Shown in pieces: positions 35,482 through 43,415 of a DNA stretch of 64,000 nucleotides. A program made the translations under genes and the position numbers. The stretch's first letter is position 1. Each line of letters opens with the position of its first letter. Source of the DNA: JBLHZY01 sp050633265 (GTDB lineage: Bacteria > Pseudomonadota > Alphaproteobacteria > Rhodobacterales > Rhodobacteraceae); NCBI GenBank assembly GCA_050633265.1, contig JBOEGE010000006.1, forward strand, positions 1-64,000, written 5' to 3'. The notes under the pieces were generated by a model, which was not told where the DNA came from, did no database searches, and saw nothing but the letters and a program-made list of their open reading frames with translations.

Positions 35482-36426
35482 TTATTCCGATTCTTCGGCC
35501 AAAAAGCGTTCAGCGTCCAAGGCCGCCATACAGCCCATGCCCGCAGATGTGACCGCTTGGCGATAAACATGATCGGTCAAATCGCCCGCCGCAAAGACCC
35601 CAGGAACAGATGTAAGGGTTGTGCCCGGCTTTACGGTCACATAACCGCCATTGTGCAATTCGAGCTGATCCTTGACCAATTCGGATGCGGGCGCATGGCC
35701 GATCGCCACAAAGAAGCCCTTGCAGGGGATTTCTGTGATCTCGCCCGTATGGACGTTTTTCGCGCGAACGCCCTCAACCCCAAGCGGATTTTCCCCGCCA
35801 AACACTTCTTCAATGGAATGATCCCAAAGCATCTCGACCTTTGGATTTTTCTCAAGGCGCAGCTGCAAAATCTTCTCAGCGCGAAGGCTATCGCGGCGGT
35901 GAATAAGCGTAACCTTGGAGGCGAAATTGGTTAGAAAGAGCGCCTCTTCAACGGCCGTATTCCCGCCCCCAACAACAACAACCTCTTGCCCGCGATAGAA
36001 AAATCCATCGCAAGTCGCACAGGCCGAAACACCGAAACCTTTGAATTTTTCCTCCGAGGGCAAGCCAAGCCATTTGGCTTGCGCGCCCGTCGCGAGGATC
36101 ACAGCATCGGCAGTATAAACCACACCGCTATCGCTTTGGGCGGTAAAGGGTCGCTTGCTCAGATCAAGCGACGAGATGTAATCCGAAATCACTTCGGCCC
36201 CCATCGCCTTGGCATGGGCTTCCATCTTTACCATCAAATCGGGCCCTTGGATTTCCGTCTCTCCGGGCCAGTTTTCAACTTCGGTTGTGATGGTCAGCTG
36301 GCCGCCGGGCTGAATCCCCTGAACAAGCACAGGCTCCAACATCGCGCGGCTGGCATAAACCGCCGCCGTATAGCCCGCCGGGCCAGATCCGATAATCAGA
36401 ACGCGTGTGTGTTTGGTCTCGCCCAT
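35482..36426 (-). CDS. trxB: thioredoxin-disulfide reductase
   Basis: A 314-residue FAD/NADPH flavoenzyme that reduces thioredoxin. It has the FAD-binding GSGPAG at residues 13-18, the redox-active CATC at 136-139, the NADPH-binding GGGNTAVEEA and the C-terminal GDLTDHVYRQAVTSAG. ATG 36426 has GAGG 6 bases upstream; the longer frame has no family sequence. It is divergent from an Lrp-family gene, with a 269-base spacer between the starts. Confidence 0.97.
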   Translation of the reverse strand: MGETKHTRVLIIGSGPAGYTAAVYASRAMLEPVLVQGIQPGGQLTITTEVENWPGETEIQGPDLMVKMEAHAKAMGAEVISDYISSLDLSKRPFTAQSDSGVVYTADAVILATGAQAKWLGLPSEEKFKGFGVSACATCDGFFYRGQEVVVVGGGNTAVEEALFLTNFASKVTLIHRRDSLRAEKILQLRLEKNPKVEMLWDHSIEEVFGGENPLGVEGVRAKNVHTGEITEIPCKGFFVAIGHAPASELVKDQLELHNGGYVTVKPGTTLTSVPGVFAAGDLTDHVYRQAVTSAGMGCMAALDAERFLAEESE

Positions 36427-36659
36427 GGGTGCCTCGCAAAAAATGGTGCCCGAAATGCGGGCGCACACAGGATATAGACATGAGCGCCGCGCATGGAAAG
36501 GGGCGCTTTGCAATGATCGCTTGGCCCCGCGCGTTGGGCAGGGGCGCGCGCATGGAAAGGCAGAGGCGCTGATAAAGGGGTGAGATTATCAAGGGGCGGT
36601 AGATTGTGGAATGATCTTGCGCATCCGTGAAATAATATTGCGTGTCCAGCGCGTTTTGC

Positions 36660-36679
36660 GTATGTTTTGCGATACATAC
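36660..36679 (+). promoter_or_regulatory. inverted repeat upstream of the Lrp-family gene
   Basis: GTATGT (36660-36665), 8 bases, ACATAC (36674-36679), a perfect 6-bp dyad ending 16 bases before the lrp ATG. The position suits an operator for autoregulation or for a -10 region block. The binding protein is not known. Confidence 0.45.
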
Positions 36680-36695
36680 ACTTTGGGAGGCCGCA

Positions 36696-37196
36696 ATGGC
36701 TGGCAGCAAACTCGATCCGATCGACCGTAAAATTCTGGCCGAGCTTCAGGCAGACGGCCGGATGACCAATGTTGAGCTGGCCAAACGCGTTGGAATTTCT
36801 GCGCCGCCCTGTTTGCGCCGCGTGCGCACATTGGAAGAATCGGGTTTTATTCGCGGCTATCACGCCGATGTGGATGCGCGCGAATTGGATTTTGAGGTGC
36901 AGGTTTTTGCCATGGTCGGGCTGGTCAGCCAAGCCGAGGCGGACCTTGCGCGATTTGAAGGCATGTGCCGCGGCTGGCCGCTTGTACGCGAATGTCACAT
37001 GCTCAATGGCGAGGTGGATTTTATCCTCAAATGCGTCGCCCCTGATCTCTCGACGTTTCAGAGCTTTCTGACCGAGAGCCTGACTTCGGCGGAAAATGTT
37101 GCCAGTGTGAAAACCTCGCTGGTGATCCGCTGTGCCAAGGATGAGCCGGGCGTTCCGTTTGAAGTCCTTGAGCAGCGGCTCAGCCAAAAAGCCTAA
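36696..37196 (+). CDS. Lrp/AsnC family transcriptional regulator
   Basis: A 166-residue regulator. The N-terminal winged helix has LDPIDRKILAELQADGRMTN and AKRVGISAPPCLRRVR, where PPCLRR is the DNA-reading helix pattern of AsnC-type proteins. The C-terminal RAM domain spans about residues 70-155 and should bind an amino acid or other effector. GGGAGG lies 5 bases before ATG 36696. It is divergent from trxB and has a perfect dyad just upstream of its ribosome site. A hairpin terminator follows. Confidence 0.92.
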   Translation: MAGSKLDPIDRKILAELQADGRMTNVELAKRVGISAPPCLRRVRTLEESGFIRGYHADVDARELDFEVQVFAMVGLVSQAEADLARFEGMCRGWPLVRECHMLNGEVDFILKCVAPDLSTFQSFLTESLTSAENVASVKTSLVIRCAKDEPGVPFEVLEQRLSQKA

Positions 37197-37219
37197 AGAA
37201 GATCGCCGTAAAAAGAGGC

Positions 37220-37251
37220 GGCGTTTGGAGCCGGAGGGTGCCCCAAACGCC
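37220..37251. terminator. hairpin terminator between converging genes
   Basis: GGCGTTTGG (37220-37228) and CCAAACGCC (37243-37251) pair perfectly over 9 bp. On the plus strand the tail is TATACTTTT; on the minus strand it is GCCTCTTTTT. It can therefore end both the lrp and the Hint-domain transcripts. Confidence 0.7.
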
Positions 37252-37266
37252 TATACTTTTGTCGGC

Positions 37267-38073
37267 TTAAGCGGCGCTCAGATGATCCAAATCGCCCGCA
37301 CTGAGGCGCGGATGGCACATGGATCCAAAATCGGCCATTTCCTGAATATATGGAAACATTCCAAGGAATTGCGCGCGCAGGTCGCCCATCAATTTGGTCG
37401 CCGTATTGGCGCCGGGATGATAGGTTTCAACCTCGACCCCATTGGCGCGGATCAAGGCGTGGCGATCAAGCGCGATATGGTAGGTGTTCACCATTGAAAT
37501 CGGGGTCACTTCGATCACATTCATCCCGTCGACAAGGCTCGAAACGGGCGAAAGCGCTTGGCCAACGCCAAGGTAGTTTTTCAGCGTGTCCGCGCGCAGC
37601 AGGTGGCGGGCGTGTTGGCCCAAAATCAAATCCGGCGAAGGGCGGCCAAGGCCAAAAGTATCCGCCGCGATCCGCAGCAGATGCTCGCTTGGCTGGCCAT
37701 TGCGCGGGGCGCCGGGCAGGATCGTCATCGCGCCAATCCAGCGCAGTGGCACATGCGCGCCTTCCAGCGTTTCAATCATCATGCCGGGGCGCAGGTCTTC
37801 AATCGCAACGGGTCCAAGCGCCGTTGGGATCAACGTGCCGCGGGCAAATGCGCCGCAGGTTTCTTCAAAAACGGGCAAAGCCGGTGCGGAGCGGCTGAAA
37901 TCCATCTCATCGCCATTGTCGGCAAGATAGGAAATTTCATAGCGGCGCATCGCATGGCTGGGCGCAGGGGCGACGGAAATTGGTTTGCGGCGCACTGTCC
38001 AAGTGGTGGACGGAGTCGTTGTTTGTGCCGGGCGCGCGCCCGATGGGGCCGCGGGGCGGTGAGGGTATGTCAT
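37267..38073 (-). CDS. Hint (hedgehog/intein) domain protein
   Basis: A 268-residue protein with a Pro/Thr-rich N-terminus (1-40) and a Hint_2-type domain from about residue 72. CGAFARGTLIPT contains the cysteine (Cys73) at the intein-nucleophile position, followed by GPVAIEDLRPGMMIET, VPLRWIG, and later PDLILGQHARHLL and YHIALDRHALI (block-F-like His). Such proteins are common in Rhodobacterales, often as C-terminal parts of secreted calcium-binding proteins. Here there is no RTX repeat or signal peptide. AAGGA lies upstream of ATG 38073. Function unknown; autoprocessing is a family-based possibility. Confidence 0.82.
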   Translation of the reverse strand: MTYPHRPAAPSGARPAQTTTPSTTWTVRRKPISVAPAPSHAMRRYEISYLADNGDEMDFSRSAPALPVFEETCGAFARGTLIPTALGPVAIEDLRPGMMIETLEGAHVPLRWIGAMTILPGAPRNGQPSEHLLRIAADTFGLGRPSPDLILGQHARHLLRADTLKNYLGVGQALSPVSSLVDGMNVIEVTPISMVNTYHIALDRHALIRANGVEVETYHPGANTATKLMGDLRAQFLGMFPYIQEMADFGSMCHPRLSAGDLDHLSAA

Positions 38074-38412
38074 GCAACTGGTCCTTCGACTCGTTACATC
38101 AGCTTGGCCCCCACCAAATGCTGAATGTCCCAAACGATGGAGGCTTTTGGGCGCTATTGTCAAAATATTGGATTAATTATTGCAGGGAACCGCGCCAATC
38201 GCAGCGATACTTTCGCGATTGTTGCGCGATCCGGCGCTAATCCTGCCACATTTCGTGCCAGACCGTTTTGAATGGGCCAAGGCGCGCGAATCGCAATGGG
38301 GGCAAATGCGCCCGTTTTTGGCGAAATCAGCCCAAGAGAAAGGGCCGCGAGGTTGATGCACCTGCGACCCTTAAGGGAAACGAAATCTAGGGGTGGTCTC
38401 TTTTGGCGGGGC
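38074..38412 (-). other. intergenic region upstream of the Hint gene
   Basis: No gene is supported here. A consensus -35 hexamer, TTGACA, lies on the minus strand (38158-38163), but the -10 region at normal spacing is poor. The section around 38155-38185 is A+T-rich. The far end holds a long hairpin that looks like the terminator of the small gene at 38413. Confidence 0.4.
38333..38372 (-). terminator. putative terminator of the small basic-protein gene
   Basis: On the minus strand, AAGGGTCGCAGGT and ACCTCGCGGCCCTT pair over 13 bp with one bulge around loop GCATCA. The tail is TCTCTT, a weak U tract. It begins 41 bases after the stop codon at 38413. Confidence 0.55.
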
Positions 38413-38565
38413 TTACGCGCGCGCCGCTTTGGGGGCTTTTAGCGCCTGTGCCGCGCGGGCCGCTTGAAATCCAACACGTCGCGCACCGCGCGCCCATGGC
38501 AGCTCAACTTCTGTCTTTTTCGCTTCCGCGATCATTGATTTCATCCAGCGTGAATTCTTTTGCAT
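38413..38565 (-). CDS. small basic protein of 50 residues, conserved-hypothetical type
   Basis: A 50-residue reading frame from ATG 38565 to TAA at 38413. GGAG lies 8 bases before the ATG, which is good for this genome. The protein is strongly basic and Ala-rich. It starts MQKNSRWMKSMIAEAKKTEV, carries a central LPWARGARRVG stretch, and ends in Ala/Lys/Arg repeats, predicted helical. The ELPWARGARR pattern resembles very small Rhodobacterales proteins I have seen annotated only as hypothetical. A hairpin follows the stop. No function can be assigned; a nucleic-acid or ribosome-associated role is only suggested by charge. Confidence 0.65.
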   Translation of the reverse strand: MQKNSRWMKSMIAEAKKTEVELPWARGARRVGFQAARAAQALKAPKAARA

Positions 38566-38908
38566 ATCATTGCTCCGTTTTGCGGGCCTGCGCCCTGATG
38601 CCTCTGTTCATCTGCCTTTAGTCTTGCAGCTTGAGGTTAATATTGCGGATATTTGCGGCGGTGTTTTGGCGCTTGCAGGGCATTTTAGAAAAATTCCGTC
38701 TTATGCCGGGCGCAAAGCTGCGCTGGCGTCAAAATCCGGTGAAAACCTCAAAAACCTTAAGAAAATGGCAGTATTTGCGAACAATATTGCCGCGATCAGC
38801 GGGATTGTTTCGCAAAATGGGGCATGAATTTGGCAAGAGCTGGCCCGAACCAAGCAGCAAAGATGCGCCATCGCCGCCATTCGCGACAATGCGAGATATT
38901 TACGTGGG
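38566..38908. other. intergenic region between the small gene and pgeF
   Basis: About 340 bases without a supported gene. Three short plus-strand frames cross it but have no ribosome sites and overlap each other. The stretch 38600-38830 is richer in A+T than its neighbours, with AATATT repeated near 38639 and 38784. It should carry the promoter of the small basic-protein gene, and could hold an unrecognised small RNA. No clear promoter was identified. Confidence 0.35.
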
Positions 38909-39664
38909 CTAAAGGCTGATCGCGGAGATCAAACGGCCATAGTCGGCCTCTTTTTGATGAACCGAGCGGCGATAGGAATAGAACCGCTTTGGATCGGAAT
39001 AGGTGCAATGGCGGGTCCATTCCGCATGGCCTACGCCAGCTTCGCGAAGCTTAAACAGGCCAAAAGCCGGCAGATCAAATTGCATCCTATCCCCTTCGCC
39101 GCCCGCAAAGAAGCGGCCATAGGCAGGATCAACAGCGAGAAAATCCTCAAAGAACTCCGGACCAACCTCATATGCGCGCTGTGAAATCGTAGGCCCGATG
39201 ACAGCATTGATTGCGCCGCGTTTGGCCCCAAGCGCTTCCATCGCCTCAATCGTATGCTCAAGCACGCCGCTCAAAGCGCCTTTCCAGCCCGCATGCGCCG
39301 CACCAATCACCCCGGCCTGCACATCGCCAAACAAAACCGGCTGGCAATCGGCCGTTAGAATAGAGAGCACAACGCCCGGTGTCGCTGTGACCAAAGCATC
39401 GGCGTGGATCGGCGCGCTGGGCGTGGCTTCAACCGTGGCCACATCCGCCGAGTGGATTTGATGAACCCCGCAAAGCGCCTCTGGTTCGGCCTGCATGGCG
39501 CGGGCCACTCGGGCGCGATTGATTGTAACGATATCGCTTTGATCCGACGATCCATTGCCGCAGTTCAGCCCCTCAAAAACGCCCGAAGAGGCCCCGCCGC
39601 GCCGGGTAAAGAACCCGTGGCGAAGCGGCGCAAGCGCATCAGATGTAAGGATCTCAAGGGTCAT
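38909..39664 (-). CDS. pgeF: PgeF/YfiH family multicopper-like laccase domain protein
   Basis: A 251-residue protein of the YfiH/DUF152 family, now known as a peptidoglycan-editing or purine-nucleoside-active factor. HGFFTRRGGASSG is the typical N-terminus. ALVTATPGV, LTADCQPVLF and AAHAGWKG carry the metal-binding Cys and His, and VIGPTI and YSYRR complete the set. ATG 39664 overlaps the stop of the preceding methyltransferase gene (ATGA). It ends the lgt-midA-pgeF operon. Confidence 0.92.
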   Translation of the reverse strand: MTLEILTSDALAPLRHGFFTRRGGASSGVFEGLNCGNGSSDQSDIVTINRARVARAMQAEPEALCGVHQIHSADVATVEATPSAPIHADALVTATPGVVLSILTADCQPVLFGDVQAGVIGAAHAGWKGALSGVLEHTIEAMEALGAKRGAINAVIGPTISQRAYEVGPEFFEDFLAVDPAYGRFFAGGEGDRMQFDLPAFGLFKLREAGVGHAEWTRHCTYSDPKRFYSYRRSVHQKEADYGRLISAISL

Positions 39665-40740
39665 GGTTCGAATCCCGCAGGGCAGGGCGCATCTGTCGCG
39701 TGAATCGCGAGCGCTTGGAACAAGCTTCCCATTTCTTGCGGGTGGGTCAAGCGGCGATGTGCGGCAATATGCGCCTCAAGGGCTTCACCGCTAAGTTTTG
39801 CCGCCAATTTTTGCGCGCGTGCTGTAATTCCGAGCCGCTCAAGCAAAGCGCCCTGCGGGGTGAGCTTTGAGGCCGCGGCGCCTGCGGCTTTGGTTTCAAG
39901 CGCGAGGGGCTCGAAATCCACATGGGCGGTGATATCGGCTTGGCCGGGATTGGCGAGCGGGCTTTGCGGGGCGTGATCGCGCAAGGCCTGCAAAGTATCG
40001 CCCTGTGAATGCCAGCCGCCGTAGTCGATAATCAGCGCCGCGCCGCCATGGTCGGCGATCCTAGTGGCAATCTGGCGGATGATCGGCAGGGCGGGGGCGC
40101 AGGTCTCAACGATCGCGCCGGGGGGCGTATCGTCAAGGCGGTGATCCAGCGCTGCGATCGGGCTTGGCTGGCCCAGCGCAAAGGCCAATTCATCGCCCTT
40201 GGCGGAGACCATCACCTCGGCCCAGCCATTTTCGGCCCGTTGAAACTGGCGGATCGGCAGCGCATCAAAGAACTCGTTCGCCACAGCAAAAAGCGCGCGC
40301 TCGCCCAGCTCGCCCGCTTGATCCAGCCAGTGCACATCATAGCCCGCAAGCGTTTGGCGCTGAATATCGCGCAAGCGGGGCGAGGCCTCGATCAGGGTGA
40401 TCCGCGCGCCCGCGTGAAAGCCGGGAACGCCGCGCGTGGCGCGCAATATATCGGCCATCAAGGTGCCGCGCCCCGGCCCAAGCTCGGCCAAAGTAAAGGG
40501 GGCAGGCGCGCCCGCATCCAGCCAGCTCTGCGCCAAACACAGGCCAATCATTTCGCCAAACATCTGGCTGATCTCGGGCGCTGTGATGAAATCGCCCTTT
40601 GTGCCAAATGGCTCGTGGCTGGTGTAATAACCATGCTGGGGATGCAGCAGACAATCGCTCATATATTGCGCAATCGTCAGCGGGCCGGTCGCGGCAACGC
40701 GTTCGGCGATCAGCGCTGAAAGGGGGGTCGGATCGCTCAT
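39661..40740 (-). CDS. MidA/NDUFAF7-like protein arginine methyltransferase family
   Basis: A 359-residue SAM-dependent methyltransferase of the MidA/DUF185 family, whose mitochondrial member NDUFAF7 methylates a complex I subunit. GPLTIAQYMSDCLLHPQHGYY and GDFITAPEISQMFGE are diagnostic, AELGPGRGTLMADILR is the SAM motif, and NEFFDALPIRQFQ follows. Both ends overlap neighbours by 4 bases (ATGA), with lgt upstream and pgeF downstream. The bacterial substrate is unproven. Confidence 0.9.
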   Translation of the reverse strand: MSDPTPLSALIAERVAATGPLTIAQYMSDCLLHPQHGYYTSHEPFGTKGDFITAPEISQMFGEMIGLCLAQSWLDAGAPAPFTLAELGPGRGTLMADILRATRGVPGFHAGARITLIEASPRLRDIQRQTLAGYDVHWLDQAGELGERALFAVANEFFDALPIRQFQRAENGWAEVMVSAKGDELAFALGQPSPIAALDHRLDDTPPGAIVETCAPALPIIRQIATRIADHGGAALIIDYGGWHSQGDTLQALRDHAPQSPLANPGQADITAHVDFEPLALETKAAGAAASKLTPQGALLERLGITARAQKLAAKLSGEALEAHIAAHRRLTHPQEMGSLFQALAIHATDAPCPAGFEP

Positions 40741-41618
40741 GGCGCTGGGGTTCTGCGCCGCGCCCAAAGGACAATCACAAGCCCGGCTAGGATCATTGGG
40801 GTTGAAAGAAGCTGTCCCATGGTGAGGCCGGCAAAGACATGACCGAAGGGATTGTCGGGCGTGATATATTGCTGATCAGCAAGGCGGTAAAACTCAACAA
40901 TAAAGCGCGCGATTCCGTAGCCTGCAACAAAGACTCCAATAAGCTGACCCGGACGTTTGAGCCAATCGCGCCGAAACGCCAGCCAAAGCAGCAGCGCACC
41001 AAGCACCAGCCCTTCAAGCGCCGCCTCATAAAGCTGCGATGGGTGGCGCGCGCATAGCCCGCCTGCGATATTCGCACAGGACTGCGCTTCAGCACCGGGA
41101 AAAATAACGCCCCAAGGCGCATCCGTCGGGCGGCCCCATAGCTCGGCGTTGATGAAATTGGCGACCCTTCCAAGCATCAAGCCCGGTGCGACAGAGATCG
41201 CGATCAAATCGCCGACCTCAAGAAGGGGCAACTTGCGCCGCCAAGCGAAAATCGCGCTAACAATCACAACCCCGGCAAACCCGCCGTGAAACGACATCCC
41301 GCCCGTCCAGATCATCGGAATTTCGGCCGGGTGGCTCAGGTAATAAGCGGGCTGATAAAACAGCACATAGCCAAGCCGCCCGCCCGCAATGATCCCGATG
41401 ATGATCCAAGTGAGCAGCGCATCAAGCCCCTCGGCATCAATCGGCGCATCGCCCCGCCAAAGGCTTGCGCGGCGCGCACCTACAAGCGCAATGCGCCAAG
41501 CGAGCAGTATGCCCACGATATAGGCAAGCGCATACCAGCGCAGCGCAAAGGTAAAGAAGCCCAGATCAATCGAGAAAATCTCGGGCGAAATATTCGGAAA
41601 AGGGATCACGGCTAACAT
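40737..41618 (-). CDS. lgt: prolipoprotein diacylglyceryl transferase
   Basis: A 293-residue inner-membrane enzyme adding diacylglycerol to the lipobox Cys of prolipoproteins. Six to seven hydrophobic segments are visible. GGRLGYVLFY, GMSFHGG, and the Lgt signature GRVANFINAELWG (catalytic region) are intact, as is RHPSQLYEA. I start at ATG 41618 (MLAVIPFPN), although its ribosome site is weak; the open frame runs on to 41981 without support. First gene of a coupled trio; divergent from ubiK. Confidence 0.95.
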   Translation of the reverse strand: MLAVIPFPNISPEIFSIDLGFFTFALRWYALAYIVGILLAWRIALVGARRASLWRGDAPIDAEGLDALLTWIIIGIIAGGRLGYVLFYQPAYYLSHPAEIPMIWTGGMSFHGGFAGVVIVSAIFAWRRKLPLLEVGDLIAISVAPGLMLGRVANFINAELWGRPTDAPWGVIFPGAEAQSCANIAGGLCARHPSQLYEAALEGLVLGALLLWLAFRRDWLKRPGQLIGVFVAGYGIARFIVEFYRLADQQYITPDNPFGHVFAGLTMGQLLSTPMILAGLVIVLWARRRTPAP

Positions 41619-41712
41619 GCCGCATGCATGGCCGGGGCGCTGGGGGGAAGTCAACCTTGAGATTTGCCGCGCATGCACCCATATAGAGAAAGAACATAGC
41701 CGGAGGTTACAC

Positions 41713-42006
41713 ATGCAAACCCGCACAAAGATTTTTGACGACATCTCACAACTGATGACAAATGCGATGGGCGTGGCCCAGGGCGCAAAAGACGAGGCGG
41801 AAACCGCCATGAAGGGCCTTGTCGATCGCTGGCTTGCGGATCGCGATTTCGTAACGCGCGAAGAGTTTGATGCGGTGCGTGCGATGGCGCAAAAGGCCCG
41901 CGAAGAAAACGCCAGCTTGGCGGCGCGTCTTGATGCGCTGGAAACAGGCGCGAAACCTGCGGCGAAAAAGCCAGCGGCCAAGAAACCCGCCGCTAAGAAA
42001 AGCTAA
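41713..42006 (+). CDS. ubiK: UbiK/YqiC family ubiquinone accessory factor
   Basis: A 97-residue helical protein (formerly BMFP). The N-terminal part TKIFDDISQLMTNAMG is amphipathic, and DFVTREEFDAVRAMAQKARE forms the C-terminal coiled coil. The last 20 residues are a Lys/Ala/Pro repeat (KPAAKK), probably disordered. UbiK promotes aerobic ubiquinone synthesis with UbiJ in Escherichia coli; in Alphaproteobacteria the role is inferred. GGAGG lies 6 bases before ATG 41713. Confidence 0.87.
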   Translation: MQTRTKIFDDISQLMTNAMGVAQGAKDEAETAMKGLVDRWLADRDFVTREEFDAVRAMAQKAREENASLAARLDALETGAKPAAKKPAAKKPAAKKS

Positions 42007-42024
42007 ACCCGCCTGAGGCTTTGG

Positions 42025-42483
42025 TTATTGGCCGGGCTGGCAATGGCCCGGCATAACCACGCCCCATTTCGCGCAAAAGGGATCCCCATCCCACCAAGCA
42101 TCCGTGGCGCCAATCTCGTGATGCACAGCGACCCAGACGCGCCCGGATTTCTCCAGCAGCGCCTGAAGTGTCGCCCCATCCATATCTTCGATCCACTCCG
42201 GGCTTTGCGCCGCAAGAGGCGTTTGGTGCAGATCAATCGGGCTGCCATCGGGGCGCTGGGCGCTGATACTGGCAAAGGCCACATCGCCTGAAATGCGCAA
42301 ATCATGGATGATGAATTGCACTGGCGCAGCAAAGGCCCATTCAGCATGCGGGCGCAGCGCACTCATCAAATCCGCCCGCAATTCCGATCCGCGCGCAGGC
42401 TCATAGCTTTCCTGCGCGGCCCCGGGGAGCGCTGCGCAAACAAGCGCCAAACTGGCAAGCAAAACAAGCGCGATTTTGTGCAA
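42025..42483 (-). CDS. exported protein of unknown function
   Basis: A 152-residue protein with a signal peptide (LVLLASLALVCAALPGAAQ). The mature part is about 130 residues, with GATDAWWDGDPFCAKWG and two cysteines near the C-terminus that could form a disulfide. I start at TTG 42483 because GAGGAGA lies 6 bases upstream and the signal peptide follows at once; an ATG 5 bases upstream is out of frame. No family was recognised. It converges on ubiK. Confidence 0.7.
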   Translation of the reverse strand: MHKIALVLLASLALVCAALPGAAQESYEPARGSELRADLMSALRPHAEWAFAAPVQFIIHDLRISGDVAFASISAQRPDGSPIDLHQTPLAAQSPEWIEDMDGATLQALLEKSGRVWVAVHHEIGATDAWWDGDPFCAKWGVVMPGHCQPGQ

Positions 42484-42773
42484 AACATCTCTCCTCAAAG
42501 CTTTGTTGCCCGCCCAAACTAGCCGCCCCACGGGCCGCGCGCCACGCCTATTTGCCGCCCCAAACTTCTCCACAGGGTGCTGCCGAAATGGGCGAAACTG
42601 TCCACAGGGGGGAGATTGATGGGGATAAATTCAATTTATTGCTTTACAGGTCTGCCTATTCATCACACCATATCTAGTAAGGGCAGTGGCAAAAGAACGC
42701 TGCACCTTGATCGGGCACCAAGGTCTAGTGTGGCATCTGCCGCCGCATGGATCTATAACAAACGAGGCCAAAA

Positions 42774-43277
42774 ATGGCGCTTACCGAGCAAAGCTTTAGC
42801 TCCGAAGAACTCCATCCAATTGATATTGTTGAGCATCTCGCCGAATACAATGACTGGGATTTTGATCGCGTTGCCGATGATCAGATCGCCATGGCCGTTG
42901 AAGGGCAGTGGCGCACCTATTCCATCACGCTCGCGTGGTCGGGCTATGATGAAACGCTGCGCTTGATCTGCACGTTTGAGATGGAGCCGCCCGAAGATAA
43001 ACTGCCGCAAATCTATGAGGTTCTCAACGCCACCAACGATCAATGCTGGGCGGGCGCGTTTAGCTACTGGCACGAACAGCGCCTGATGGTTTACCGCTAC
43101 GGGCTGCTGCTCGCGGGGGGGCAGACCGCCGGTCCAGAACAGATAGATCGCATGATCGGGGCCGCCGTTGCTGCCGCTGAGCGGTATTACCCGGCCTTTC
43201 AGCTCGTCGCTTGGGGGGATCGCTCCTGCAAAGATGCGATGCAAGTTGCCATTGCGGAAGCCTACGGGCGCGCCTAA
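42774..43277 (+). CDS. YbjN domain protein
   Basis: A 167-residue cytoplasmic protein whose pattern matches the YbjN/type III secretion chaperone-like fold: DIVEHLAEYNDWDFDR, TYSITLAWSGYDETLRLICTF-like strands, then LNATNDQCWAGAFSYW. The family has been linked to stress and motility but has no defined biochemical role. The 290 bases before it include an A+T-rich stretch near 42617-42680 that should carry its promoter. A terminator follows. Confidence 0.82.
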   Translation: MALTEQSFSSEELHPIDIVEHLAEYNDWDFDRVADDQIAMAVEGQWRTYSITLAWSGYDETLRLICTFEMEPPEDKLPQIYEVLNATNDQCWAGAFSYWHEQRLMVYRYGLLLAGGQTAGPEQIDRMIGAAVAAAERYYPAFQLVAWGDRSCKDAMQVAIAEAYGRA

Positions 43278-43298
43278 ATCTGCCAAATCTCTCGGAAT

Positions 43299-43326
43299 AA
43301 AGGCGCGCTGGTCAGTGCGCCTTTTT
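43299..43326 (+). terminator. intrinsic terminator after the YbjN gene
   Basis: GGCGCGCT (43302-43309) and AGTGCGCC (43314-43321) pair with one wobble around a 4-base loop, flanked by AAA and followed by five T. Confidence 0.85.
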
Positions 43327-43415
43327 CTTTGGCTCAGCACCCGCGCTTGCCAAAACAAACCAGTTGCACAGCGCCGCCCGCCCGTTACCCTAGCGGCGAA
43401 ATCGGCAAGGAAAAA

